This document shows positions 52,004 through 61,058 of a DNA stretch of 64,000 nucleotides, in pieces. This DNA is from Halovulum marinum (lineage in GTDB: Bacteria; Pseudomonadota; Alphaproteobacteria; Rhodobacterales; Rhodobacteraceae). Positions within the stretch are counted from its first letter, which is position 1, and the number at the start of each line of letters is the position of its first letter. The stretch lies in assembly GCF_009697225.1 (NCBI RefSeq), contig NZ_WIND01000016.1, positions 29,763-93,762 of the forward strand. Direction: 5' to 3'. Made by a program: the position numbers and the translations under genes. The notes beneath the pieces were generated by a model. That model saw only the letters and a program-made list of their open reading frames with translations. It was not told where the DNA came from and searched no databases.

Positions 52004-52918
52004 ATGCTGGAATTCGGACAGAGCATGCAGGAGCCGGCCGGGGATGACCTGATCCGGGACAGCTCCGAGGCGACCTTCATGGCCGACGTGGTCGACGCCT
52101 CGATGGAGGTGCCGGTCATCGTCGATTTCTGGGCGCCGTGGTGCGGGCCCTGCAAGACCCTGACGCCGACGCTGGAACAGGCGGTCCGCGACGCGCGTGG
52201 CAAGGTCCGGCTGGTCAAGGTCAACGTGGACGAGAACCAGATGATCGCCAGCCAGATGCGGGTGCAGTCGATCCCGGCGGTGTTCGGCTTCGTCGGCGGC
52301 CGCCCTGTCGACGGCTTCATGGGCGCGCAGAGCGCCGGCGAGATCAAGCGCTTCATCGACGCGCTGATCGCGCAAAGCCCGGCCGGCGACGGCGGTCTGG
52401 CCGAGGCGCTGGAGGCCGCCGAGCAGATGCTCGAGGAAGGCGCCGTCGCCGACGCCGCGCAGACCTTCGCCGCGATCCTCGGCGAGGAGCCCGGCAACAT
52501 GACCGCGCTGGCGGGGCTGGCCCGCGCCCACATCGCGCTGGGCGAGACCGACCGCGCCCAGGCGCTGATCGACGGCGCGCCGGACGAGGGACGCAACGAT
52601 CCGGCGATCGCCGCGGTGCGCGCGCAGCTCGAACTGGCGTCGGACACGCAGGACGCCGGCGAAGTGGCCGAGGCGCAGGCCCGCGTCGATGCCAGCCCCG
52701 ACGACTTGCAGGCGCGCTTCGACCTGGCATTGGCGCAGGTGTCGGCGGGGCAGTCGGCCGAGGCGATCGACACGCTGCTGGATCTGTTCGGCCGCGACCG
52801 CGAATGGAACGAGGGTGCCGCGAAGGAGCAGCTGTTCAAGCTGTTCGATGCGCTGGGCCCGAAGGACCCGGCCGCGCAGAGGGGTCGGCGGCGCTTGTCA
52901 TCCATGATATTCGCCTAG
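52004..52918 (+). CDS. Thioredoxin-TPR protein (CnoX/YbbN-like)
   Basis: A 304-residue protein. The N-terminal thioredoxin domain has the active motif FWAPWCGPCKTL (about residues 43-54) and cis-Pro QSIPAVFGF. The C-terminal half is TPR-like (AEQMLEEGAVADAAQTFAAI, LARAHIALGETDRAQALI, LLDLFGRDREWNEGAAK). E. coli YbbN/CnoX is a redox holdase handing clients to GroEL; this copy keeps both Cys of the WCGPC motif, like alphaproteobacterial relatives. Next to the LON-like gene in the usual order. Confidence 0.9.
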   Translation: MLEFGQSMQEPAGDDLIRDSSEATFMADVVDASMEVPVIVDFWAPWCGPCKTLTPTLEQAVRDARGKVRLVKVNVDENQMIASQMRVQSIPAVFGFVGGRPVDGFMGAQSAGEIKRFIDALIAQSPAGDGGLAEALEAAEQMLEEGAVADAAQTFAAILGEEPGNMTALAGLARAHIALGETDRAQALIDGAPDEGRNDPAIAAVRAQLELASDTQDAGEVAEAQARVDASPDDLQARFDLALAQVSAGQSAEAIDTLLDLFGRDREWNEGAAKEQLFKLFDALGPKDPAAQRGRRRLSSMIFA

Positions 52919-52954
52919 GTTGTTCCCCATAGCTCAGGGGGGAGCGACCGCCGC

Positions 52955-53617
52955 ATGACGAAGATCTTCACGCCAGCCGACCTGCCGCAGACGATACCGG
53001 TGTTTCCCCTGCCGGGCGCGCTGCTGCTGCCGCGGGCCCGGCTGCCGCTGAACATCTTCGAGCCGCGCTACCTGGCGATGCTGGACGATACCCTGCGCAC
53101 CGACCACCGGCTGATCGGCATGGTGCAGCCGGTGATCGTGCCCGAGGGCCGCGACGACAGCGCCGACCGGCTGCACCGGATCGGCTGCGCCGGCCGCGTC
53201 ACCGGCCTGCACGAGACCGAGGACGGCCGCTACATGATCACCCTGACCGGCGTGTCGCGCTTCCGCATCAGCGAAGCCAAGGACGGCTTCACCCCCTACA
53301 TGCGCGCCGACGTCGACTGGTCCAGCTTCGAGCGCGACCTCGGCCGGCGCGAGACCGACGAGGATTTCGACCGCGCGCAGTTCCTGAAGGTGCTGCACCG
53401 CTACTTCGAGATCGCGCAGCTGGCCTCGGACTGGGACAGCCTGAAGGAGGCCGAGGAGGAGCTGCTGGTGAACTCGCTGGCGATGCTCTGCCCGTTCGAC
53501 CCCGAGGAAAAGCAGGCGCTGCTCGAGGCGCCGACGCTGCAGACCCGGCGCGAGACGCTGGTGACGCTGATGGAATTCGCCCTGCGCGGCGGCAGCGACG
53601 AAGGCAGTCTGCAATGA
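52955..53617 (+). CDS. LON N-terminal (substrate-binding) domain protein
   Basis: A 220-residue protein made of the Lon protease N-domain alone, without ATPase or protease parts: [72 protein letters not shown]. Function unknown; it may bind unfolded protein with the upstream thioredoxin-TPR protein. Its stop overlaps the Trm112-like start (ATGA). Confidence 0.9.
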   Translation: MTKIFTPADLPQTIPVFPLPGALLLPRARLPLNIFEPRYLAMLDDTLRTDHRLIGMVQPVIVPEGRDDSADRLHRIGCAGRVTGLHETEDGRYMITLTGVSRFRISEAKDGFTPYMRADVDWSSFERDLGRRETDEDFDRAQFLKVLHRYFEIAQLASDWDSLKEAEEELLVNSLAMLCPFDPEEKQALLEAPTLQTRRETLVTLMEFALRGGSDEGSLQ

Positions 53618-53820
53618 CCACCGCCGCCGAAACGCCGGCCCGCCGCGAGCAACTCGACCGCAAGGTGCTGGAGGCGCTGGTCTGTCCCGTGACCCGCGGC
53701 GTGCTGATCTACGACGCCGAGCGCCAGGAGCTGGTCTCGCGCGGGGCCGGACTCGCGTTCCCGATCCGCAACGGCATCCCGGTGATGCTGATCGACGAGG
53801 CGCGGCGGCTGGAGGACTGA
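53614..53820 (+). CDS. Trm112-like small protein
   Basis: A 68-residue protein of the Trm112p-like (DUF343) family: [43 protein letters not shown]. In this copy only one Cys of the usual CP-x-C set remains (VCPVTRG), so zinc binding is probably lost. Coupled to the LON-like gene. Confidence 0.85.
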   Translation: MTTAAETPARREQLDRKVLEALVCPVTRGVLIYDAERQELVSRGAGLAFPIRNGIPVMLIDEARRLED

Positions 53821-54160
53821 CGGCGCCCGGCCCTGTCCCTGCGGGTGGCGGCCCGGTGCTTGCCGGTGCGGCGAAAGCCGCTCAAATGGGCGCCGCTCGG
53901 GGATCACCTGGCGACTTCCATCCACTTCACCGTCACCTGCGACCGGCCGCAGGACGGCGCGCCGGGGTCCGGTTGCTGGCCGAGACCGCGGCGGCGGCGG
54001 TGTTCGCGCCTCCCGCCCGCGTGCGCTCGCGAGATGACCCGCGCCCACGCCAGGTCCGCCAGCCGCCGCCCCGCGGTGATCGCCCCGGAAAGCCGCTATT
54101 TCCAGGCGGTGTGCCCGTTCGACATGGACAGCGGTGCGGTGAACTACGTCAACCAGGCCT
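53821..54160. other. 340-base region with a short open frame
   Basis: A plus frame from ATG 54034 to 54228 reads VIAPESRYFQAVCPFDMDSG, AVNYVNQAFSLFRAAEERRP, PPVLVTPRKPG, which looks protein-like but has no ribosome site I trust and overlaps the end of the convergent transporter gene. I leave it as a possible small gene or relic. Confidence 0.3.
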
Positions 54161-55399
54161 TCAGCCTGTTCCGCGCGGCCGAGGAGCGACGTCCGCCGGT
54201 GCTGGTGACGCCGAGGAAACCGGGCTGAGCCGGCGCCGGATCGCCAGCATCGCGCCGCCGGCCAGCAGGCCCCAGAACGCGCCGGACACGCCCAGGAACG
54301 CCGCCCCCGAGGCGGTCAGCAGGAAGGTGACGGCGCTGGCCTCGCGGTCCTCGGCGTCGCGGAACGCGGCCAGCGCCGCGGCCGAGAATGCGCCGAACAG
54401 CGCCACCCCGCCCACCGCCTGGATCAGGATCTGCGGCGCCAGCCCGACGAAGGCGGTCGCCGCCCCGGCCAGCAGCCCGAGCGCGACGTAGCACAGACCG
54501 GCGACGATCGCCGCCCAGTAGCGGCGTGCCGGATCCGGGTGCGCCTCGGCGCCCACGCACAGCGCGGCGGTGATCGCGGCATAGTTCGCCGCATGACCGC
54601 CGAACGGCGCGGCCAGCACGCTGGCGAAGCCGCTGGCGGCGATGTCCGGCCCGGCCGCGCGGTCATAGCCATGCGCCCGCAGCACCGCCGCGCCGGGCAG
54701 GTTCTGCCCGGCCATGGTCACGATGTAGAGCGGCAGCGCCAGCCCGACGAACGCGCCCGCGGTGAACACCGGCGCGACCAGCACCGGTCCGGTCAGCAGC
54801 GGCAGGCCGCGCAGCGCCGCGGCGTCGGGCCGTACCCCCAGAAGGATCACCGCGACGAATGCCGCCAGCGCCGCCGGCACCGCCAGCAGCGGGTGCAGCC
54901 GCCGGCCCAGGATCCAGCCGGCGAGGATCGGCAGGCCCCAGGCCGGGTTGAACTCGATGGCGCGGAAGGGCGCCAGGCACAGGCCCAGCAGCACACCGGC
55001 CAGCATCGCGTTGGCCAGCGGCGCGGGGATGCGCCCGACCAGCCCGGCCAGCGGTTTCCACAGCCCGGTCAGCACCAGCAGCGCGCTGCACATCACGAAC
55101 GCGCCGACCGCCTCGGCAAAGCCGCCGGGCAGTGCGCCGGTCGTGACCAGCAGCGCCGCGCCCGGGGTCGACCAGGCGAAGGCGATCGGGATGCGGGTGC
55201 GCGCCGACATCGCGATCGCCGCCACGCCCTTGGCCACGGCGATCGCCATCAGCCCCGACGCGGCCTGCGCCGCCGTCGCGCCCACCGCGTCGAGACCCTG
55301 CAGCACCACCGCAAACGACGAAGCGAAGCCGACGAAGGCGGCGATCACGCCCATGAAGGCGGCCGAGGCGGAAAAGTCCCTGAACATGGCGCGCACCAT
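54161..55399 (-). CDS. BenE family membrane transporter
   Basis: A 412-residue protein with about 12 helices, of the benzoate/H+ symporter (BenE) family: MGVIAAFVGFASSFAVVLQG, PIAFAWSTPGAALLVTTGAL, LANAMLAGVLLGLCLAPF, GAFVGLALPLYIVTMAGQNL, and APFGGHAANYAAITAALCVG. Substrate unknown; no aromatic-degradation genes are near. Start ATG 55399 is best, with 55387 as an alternative; neither has a strong ribosome site. It lies 32 bases after the flavoprotein gene. Confidence 0.87.
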   Translation of the reverse strand: MVRAMFRDFSASAAFMGVIAAFVGFASSFAVVLQGLDAVGATAAQAASGLMAIAVAKGVAAIAMSARTRIPIAFAWSTPGAALLVTTGALPGGFAEAVGAFVMCSALLVLTGLWKPLAGLVGRIPAPLANAMLAGVLLGLCLAPFRAIEFNPAWGLPILAGWILGRRLHPLLAVPAALAAFVAVILLGVRPDAAALRGLPLLTGPVLVAPVFTAGAFVGLALPLYIVTMAGQNLPGAAVLRAHGYDRAAGPDIAASGFASVLAAPFGGHAANYAAITAALCVGAEAHPDPARRYWAAIVAGLCYVALGLLAGAATAFVGLAPQILIQAVGGVALFGAFSAAALAAFRDAEDREASAVTFLLTASGAAFLGVSGAFWGLLAGGAMLAIRRRLSPVSSASPAPADVAPRPRGTG

Positions 55400-55431
55400 G
55401 GTCTGCCCGCGCGGCCCGCACCAGTCGAAAG

Positions 55432-57087
55432 TCAGCGCGCTTCGGCGGCGCGGGTGATCACCCCGTCGGCCCAGCGATGCGCGGCGGCGCCGAAGCAGTC
55501 GTGGATCGAATCGATCGCGATCACGCTGCCCAGCGCCATCCGCCCGAGCAGGCTTAGCCCGGGCAGCACCGCGCCGTCCGAACCCACCAGCCCGCCGTCG
55601 GCGCGGATCCGGGCGCCCATGCCCTCGACGGCGGGGCAGGCCCGGCCTGCCGCGCGCAGCGCCGACAGGATCGGGTCCGCGGCACCCTCGAGCGACGGCG
55701 AAGGCAGCACCGCGTCGACCATCACCGGGGCACGCATGCGCGCGTCGCCCTCGGCCAGCTGCCAGCCGTCGGCCACCAGCCGGATGTCCGGATCCTCGAC
55801 CGCGCGCAGATCGACGATCCCGGCCTCGATCAGCGCCAGCAGCTCGCGCGCCGAGGCGACGGGCGGGCCGTACGAATACCGCTTCAGCCCCTCGTCGAAG
55901 CCGATCACCGCCGCGGCGGTCGCGGGGGCGATCCGCGCCGGGTTGAAGCCCTGCCGCAGCGGGGTCTGCCACTTCCGCCAGAGCTGGCCGACGGCATAGC
56001 CGGCGTCCGGCGGGGCCTTCCCCGCGGCGATGGCGATGTTTGCCGCCAGCGCCTGCACGGCGGGGCGATCCTCCTGCGCGCCGGGCGTGTCCCGCTCGAC
56101 CGCCAGCCAGCGCGCCAGCGCGCCGCGGTCCGCCGCCGCGCCGCCCGCCGCAAGGATGCGCAGCACCGGCGGCAGCAGCGCGGCGCAGATTTCGTCCAGC
56201 GCGGCGTCCGCCGGCCCGCGCAGCGCCTCGGCCAGCGCGGCGGCGAAGGCGCGCGTCTCGTCCGCGGTCGGATCGTAGGTCGCGTCCAGCGCCGCGCCCG
56301 CCGGCTTCGGCGCCGGCGGCTGGCCGTCCAGCGAGAACGGCAGGATCCGCGCCGGCTCCCGCCCCGAGGGGCAGTAGCGCCCGGCCGCGAACCGCCCGCC
56401 CTGGCCCAGGGTCAGCACGCGCAGCACGTCCAGCGTCGCCAGCCCCAGGCCGCGCACAGCGACCGTGCCGCCGGCCCACGCCGCGGCGGCCGCCGACAGC
56501 GCGGCGCCGGGATAGGCCGGGCACAGCGTGCCGTTGCCGCGCCCGGCATGCTCCCGCCAGCGCGCCAGCTGCGCGTCGGCGGCGGTGTCCGGCTGGCCGA
56601 GGGTCAGCAGCACCTCGTGGAACGGACCGGCACGCCCGGACCCGGTCGACAGCGTCCAGTTCCCGCCGTCCGGCGCCAGCGCGAGCGCGGTATCGTCGAG
56701 CAAGGTGATCCGCAGGCCCTGCGGCGGGTGACGGCGCAGATCCTCGTACCGCGCCACCAGATAGCGGCCAAGTTCGGCCCGCGTCGGATACCGGTCCGCG
56801 TCAGGGCCCGCGCGCTGCGGCCAGCGGTCGAACGGCGGGACGCTGGCGCCGGGATAGGCGGCGGGCGGCAGGTCGATGGCGTGCACCGGAACGTTCAGCA
56901 GGTTCAACCGGCTGCTGTCGGGGCGGAAGTTCGGCCCCGCGCCCGGCCAGCGGCCCGGGTCGATCGCGGTCAGATCGACGCGTGTTCCGGTTTCTGCCGC
57001 GCGCGCGGCCAGCGCCTCGGCCGCGCCCAGCCCGCGCGGCCCGAGACCGACGATGGCGACCCTGCGCGCCGGTTCCGCATCTGGCAT
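55432..57087 (-). CDS. FAD/NAD(P)-binding protein
   Basis: A 551-residue flavoprotein of the FAD-NAD(P)-binding (NAD_binding_9) type. The N-terminal dinucleotide motif is VAIVGLGPRGLGAAEAL (residues 10-26); a second region, GGTVAVRGLGLATLDVLRVL, lies near 205; RYSYGPPVASARELLALIEA and LLGRMALGSVIAIDSIHDCF are near the end. Relatives are uncharacterised oxidoreductases (HpyO/YdhS-like). It starts 28 bases after the end of the UbiH-like gene and precedes the transporter, all minus strand, probably one operon. Confidence 0.82.
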   Translation of the reverse strand: MPDAEPARRVAIVGLGPRGLGAAEALAARAAETGTRVDLTAIDPGRWPGAGPNFRPDSSRLNLLNVPVHAIDLPPAAYPGASVPPFDRWPQRAGPDADRYPTRAELGRYLVARYEDLRRHPPQGLRITLLDDTALALAPDGGNWTLSTGSGRAGPFHEVLLTLGQPDTAADAQLARWREHAGRGNGTLCPAYPGAALSAAAAAWAGGTVAVRGLGLATLDVLRVLTLGQGGRFAAGRYCPSGREPARILPFSLDGQPPAPKPAGAALDATYDPTADETRAFAAALAEALRGPADAALDEICAALLPPVLRILAAGGAAADRGALARWLAVERDTPGAQEDRPAVQALAANIAIAAGKAPPDAGYAVGQLWRKWQTPLRQGFNPARIAPATAAAVIGFDEGLKRYSYGPPVASARELLALIEAGIVDLRAVEDPDIRLVADGWQLAEGDARMRAPVMVDAVLPSPSLEGAADPILSALRAAGRACPAVEGMGARIRADGGLVGSDGAVLPGLSLLGRMALGSVIAIDSIHDCFGAAAHRWADGVITRAAEAR

Positions 57088-57115
57088 CCGCCGCGCCCCT
57101 CCCCGGCCCGCGCCG

Positions 57116-58342
57116 CTAGAGCGCCCGGCCCTGCAGCAGCACCGGCAGATCGCCGGCGGTGCCCATCGCCTCGCGCATCAGCCGGCGGCGCAGGGCAGGG
57201 GCGGCCTCGATCGCGCCCAGCGCCAGCGTGCGCCCCAGCCGCAGCAGCGGGTTGGCGTTCGAGAACACCCGGTTGATCGCGTCGGTGGCGGTGGCCAGCG
57301 CGGCGATGTCGAACTGCCGCCAGCGGCGATAGCGTTCCAGCACGTCGGCCGCGCCGATGTCCTCGCCGCGCCGGTGCGCCTCGGCCAGCACCTGCGCCAG
57401 CGTGGCGACGTCGCGCAACCCCAGGTTCAGCCCCTGGCCCGCCAGCGGGTGGATGCCGTGCGCCGCGTCGCCCGCCAGCGCCAGCCGCGGCGCGGTGATC
57501 CGCGTCGCCAGCGACAGGCCCAGCGGATAGGCGTAGCGCTTGCCCGCCAGCCGGATCTGCCCCAGGAAATCGCCGAAGCACGGCCGCAGTGCCGCAAGAT
57601 AGCCGTCATCGTCCATCGCCTGCACCGCCGCGGCGCGGGTGGTGTCCTCGGTCCAGACGATCGAGACCCGGTTGCCGGTCAGCGGCAGGATCGCCAGCGG
57701 CCCATCGGGAAAGAACATCTGCTGCGCGATGCCCTCGTGCGGCCGCTCGACCTCAAGCGCGGCGACCAGGCTGGTCTGCCGGTAGGCCCATTCGGTGCGG
57801 CCGATCCCGGCACGCCGCGCCACCTGGCTGCCGCGCCCGTCGGCGCCGACCAGCAGCCGCGCGCACCGTGTCGTGCCGTCCGCCAGCGTCACCTCGACGC
57901 CGCCCGGCACCTCGGCCTGGCCGATGACCCGGGCGCCGGTCTCGACGGTCACCAGCGGGCTTTCGGCCATCGCCGCCAGCAGGGCGCGGCGCAGGAACCG
58001 GTCCTCGACGATGTGGCCCAGCGGCCCCTCGCCCAGCTCGTCCGCGTCGAAATGCGCGAACAGCGGCGCCGCGCCCCGGCCGGCGACCCCGTCGCTGACC
58101 TTGACCTGCAGGATCGGCTGCGCCGCGCCTTCGATCCCGGCCCACAGCCCCAGCGCCCGGAGCATCCGGCGCGAGGCGGCGGCGACCGCATAGGCGCGTC
58201 CGTCGAACTCGGGATCGGCCAGCGCCGCGGCCGGCGCCGCGTCCAGCACCCGCACGCGCAGCCCCGCCGAGGCCGCCGCCAGCGCCAGCGCCGGGCCGAC
58301 CAGCCCGCCGCCCACGATCAACATGTCAATCCGCTCGTCCAT
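57116..58342 (-). CDS. UbiH/UbiF/VisC-type FAD-dependent hydroxylase
   Basis: A 408-residue flavin monooxygenase. FAD motif MLIVGGGLVGPALALAAASAG at the N-terminus, DGRGSQVAR mid-protein (DG motif), and GDAAHGIHPLAGQGLNLGLRD (about 285-305). This group hydroxylates the ubiquinone ring. Which carbon this enzyme acts on cannot be told. It is divergent from the amidase gene with 84 bases between starts. Confidence 0.9.
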   Translation of the reverse strand: MDERIDMLIVGGGLVGPALALAAASAGLRVRVLDAAPAAALADPEFDGRAYAVAAASRRMLRALGLWAGIEGAAQPILQVKVSDGVAGRGAAPLFAHFDADELGEGPLGHIVEDRFLRRALLAAMAESPLVTVETGARVIGQAEVPGGVEVTLADGTTRCARLLVGADGRGSQVARRAGIGRTEWAYRQTSLVAALEVERPHEGIAQQMFFPDGPLAILPLTGNRVSIVWTEDTTRAAAVQAMDDDGYLAALRPCFGDFLGQIRLAGKRYAYPLGLSLATRITAPRLALAGDAAHGIHPLAGQGLNLGLRDVATLAQVLAEAHRRGEDIGAADVLERYRRWRQFDIAALATATDAINRVFSNANPLLRLGRTLALGAIEAAPALRRRLMREAMGTAGDLPVLLQGRAL

Positions 58343-58426
58343 CGCCGGGCAGTATGGGCCGGGTTTCGCGATTGTCCACGGGCGGCGGTGCCGCTACCGT
58401 CGCGGCGAAACGACCCGGAGGATCCG

Positions 58427-59743
58427 ATGACCGCGCCCGATCTGACCGCCCCCGCCGCCGACATGGGCCGCGCCATCGCCGCCGGCCGGCTGGACCCGGT
58501 CGAGCTGGCCGAGGCGATGCTGACCGCAAGCGCCGAGCACCCCGACATCTACGCCCGCACCACGCCGGCGCGCGCCCGCGCCGAAGCCGAGGCAGCGGCG
58601 CTGCGCGCCCGCGCCGGCACCCGCCGCGGCCCGCTCGACGGCGTGCCGATCAGCTGGAAGGACCTGTTCGACACCGCCGGCACCGCGACCGAGGGCGGCA
58701 GCGCCATCCTGCGCGGCCGCGTCCCCGACCGCGACGCCAGGGTGCTGGAGAACGCCACCGCCCAGGGGCTGGTCTGCCTGGGCAAGACGCACATGACCGA
58801 ACTGGCGTTCTCGGGGCTGGGGGTGAACCCGGTGACGGCGACGCCGCCGAACCGGCACGATCCTTCGCTGGCGCCCGGCGGCTCGTCCTCGGGCGCGGCG
58901 GCCTCGGTCGGCTACGGGCTGGCGGCGGCGGGGATCGGCTCGGACACCGGCGGCTCGGTGCGCGCGCCGTCGGCGTGGAACGACCTGGTGGGCTTCAAGA
59001 CCTCGGTCGGCAGCCTGCCGATGCGCGGCGTGATCCCGCTGTGCGCGCGCTTCGACACCATCGGCCCGCTGGCCCGCACGGTCGAGGACGCGGCGCTGCT
59101 TTACGCGGCGATGGGCAACAACCGCGCGCCGGACCTGGGCGGCGCGGACCCGGCGGGCGCGCGCTTCCTGGTGCTGGACAATCCCGCCGTCGCGCCGCTG
59201 GACGACGCGCCGCAGGCGGCGTTCGAGGGCGCGCTGTCGCGGCTGTCCGCCGCCGGCGCCACCATCGGGCACGCCACCCTTGCCGAGCTGGAGCAGGCGA
59301 TGACGCTGACCTCGCTGTTTCCGGCCGAGGCCTGGGGCACCTGGGGCGACGCGATCCGGGACCGCGGCGCCTCGATGCACCCGCCGATCCGCGCCCGCTT
59401 CGAGGCCGGGCAGACGATCGGCGCGGCGCGGTTCGTCGCCGACTGGCAGACGCTGGACCGGCTGCGCGCCGGTTTCGCCGAAGCCACCGCCGGCTACGAC
59501 GCCGTGCTGCTGCCGACGGTGGCGATCCTGCCGCCGCGCACCGCCGACCTGCTGGCCGACGACGAGGAATTCACCGCCCGCAACCTCGAAACCCTGCGCA
59601 ACACCCGGGTCGGCAACCTGATGAACTTGACCGGCCTGACCCTGCCCACCGGCACGCGCCATTGCGGGCTGATGCTGCTCTGCCCGCCCGGGCACGAGGC
59701 GCGCGCGCTGCGTCTCGGCGCTGCTGTGGAAAAGTCACTCTGA
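58427..59743 (+). CDS. Amidase signature family enzyme
   Basis: A 438-residue amidase. The catalytic Ser-cisSer-Lys set is visible: Lys in GVPISWKDLFDTAG (about 83), the Gly/Ser-rich loop APGGSSSGAAASVGYGLAAA (about 150) and the nucleophile in GSDTGGSVRAPSAWNDLVGF (about 170). C-terminal DAVLLPTVAILPP and NLMNLTGLTLPTGT fit the family. RBS GGAGG (58417-58421). It may be a hydrolase of small amides; not GatA, since no gatBC is present. Confidence 0.9.
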   Translation: MTAPDLTAPAADMGRAIAAGRLDPVELAEAMLTASAEHPDIYARTTPARARAEAEAAALRARAGTRRGPLDGVPISWKDLFDTAGTATEGGSAILRGRVPDRDARVLENATAQGLVCLGKTHMTELAFSGLGVNPVTATPPNRHDPSLAPGGSSSGAAASVGYGLAAAGIGSDTGGSVRAPSAWNDLVGFKTSVGSLPMRGVIPLCARFDTIGPLARTVEDAALLYAAMGNNRAPDLGGADPAGARFLVLDNPAVAPLDDAPQAAFEGALSRLSAAGATIGHATLAELEQAMTLTSLFPAEAWGTWGDAIRDRGASMHPPIRARFEAGQTIGAARFVADWQTLDRLRAGFAEATAGYDAVLLPTVAILPPRTADLLADDEEFTARNLETLRNTRVGNLMNLTGLTLPTGTRHCGLMLLCPPGHEARALRLGAAVEKSL

Positions 59744-59834
59744 CCTCGCGCGCGGCCGGCGGGGCTGGACGCGATGTGACGCGCCCGTTAGGTTCCGGGG
59801 CGCGAAAAGGGGCAACAGACCCCGAGCAAGAGGC

Positions 59835-61058
59835 ATGAGCAGCATGGACATCCCCCGCCGTTTCGCGGACCTGCCGGAGTACGCGTTTCCGCGCCTGCGC
59901 GCGCTGCTGGGCGACCGCGCACCCGGCGGCCCCGAGATCGCCATGTCGATCGGCGAGCCGCGCCATGCCTTCCCCGATTTCGTGCCCGAGATCATCGCCC
60001 GCCACGCCGACGAGTTCTCGCGCTACCCGCCGAACGACGGCACGCCGGGACTGCGCGCGGCGATCAGCGACTGGCTGGCGGGCCGCTACGGCATTCCCGC
60101 GCCGGACCCGGACAGCCGGGTGCTGCCGCTGAACGGCACCCGCGAGGGGCTGTTCAACGCCGCGCTGGCGCTGTGCCCCGAGCAGAAGAACGGGCAGCGC
60201 CCGATCGTTCTGCTGCCGAACCCGTTCTATCAGTGCTACGCCGTCGCCGCGCTGGCCGCGGGGGCCGAGCCGGTCTATGTCTCGGCGACCGAGGCGACCG
60301 GCTTCCTGCCCGATTTCGCCGGACTGCCGGCGCAGGTGCTGGACCGTACCGCCATCGTCTACATGTGCTCGCCGTCGAACCCGCAGGGCGCCGTCGCGCC
60401 CGAGGCCTACTGGCAAGACCTGCTGGCGCTGGCCGAGCGGCACGATTTCCGCGTCTTCGCCGACGAGTGCTATTCCGAGATCTACCGCGATGCGCCGCCG
60501 CCGGGCGTGCTGCAGGCCACGCACGCGACCGGTGCCGACCCCGAGCGCGTGGTCGCGTTCCACTCGCTGTCCAAGCGCTCGAACCTGCCCGGGCTGCGCT
60601 CGGGCTTCGCGCTGGCCGGGCCGACGGCGGCCTCGGCGCTGAAGCAGCTGCGCAACTATGCCGGCGCGCCGCTGCCGCTGCCGCTGCAGCACGCGGCCGA
60701 GGCGGTGTGGCGCGACGAGGATCACGTGATCGCCAACCGCGCGGCCTATGTGCGGAAATTTGACCTGGCCGATCAAATTCTGGGCAATATTCCCGGCTAC
60801 AGAAGTCCCGAGGCGGGGTTTTTCCTGTGGCTCGACGTCGGCGACGGCGAGGCCGCGGCGCTACGTCTGTGGACGCAGGCGGGAGTTCGGGCACTGCCCG
60901 GCGCCTACCTGTCGCGCGATCCCGGCGACGGGTCGCCGAACCCGGGCACGAGATATCTGCGCGTGGCGCTGGTCGCCGCCGAGGACGAGGTTGAACGAGG
61001 ACTTAAGGGGGTGCGCGCGGTTCTGGCGGATCGCACCCCGGCAGGAGGAACGGCGTGA
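59835..61058 (+). CDS. PLP-dependent aminotransferase (succinyldiaminopimelate-type)
   Basis: A 407-residue fold type I aminotransferase. Seen: [92 protein letters not shown] and the PLP Lys in [19 protein letters not shown] (about 240). The pattern is that of DapC-type enzymes in lysine/diaminopimelate synthesis. The stop overlaps the ftsK start (GTGA). Confidence 0.87.
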   Translation: MSSMDIPRRFADLPEYAFPRLRALLGDRAPGGPEIAMSIGEPRHAFPDFVPEIIARHADEFSRYPPNDGTPGLRAAISDWLAGRYGIPAPDPDSRVLPLNGTREGLFNAALALCPEQKNGQRPIVLLPNPFYQCYAVAALAAGAEPVYVSATEATGFLPDFAGLPAQVLDRTAIVYMCSPSNPQGAVAPEAYWQDLLALAERHDFRVFADECYSEIYRDAPPPGVLQATHATGADPERVVAFHSLSKRSNLPGLRSGFALAGPTAASALKQLRNYAGAPLPLPLQHAAEAVWRDEDHVIANRAAYVRKFDLADQILGNIPGYRSPEAGFFLWLDVGDGEAAALRLWTQAGVRALPGAYLSRDPGDGSPNPGTRYLRVALVAAEDEVERGLKGVRAVLADRTPAGGTA

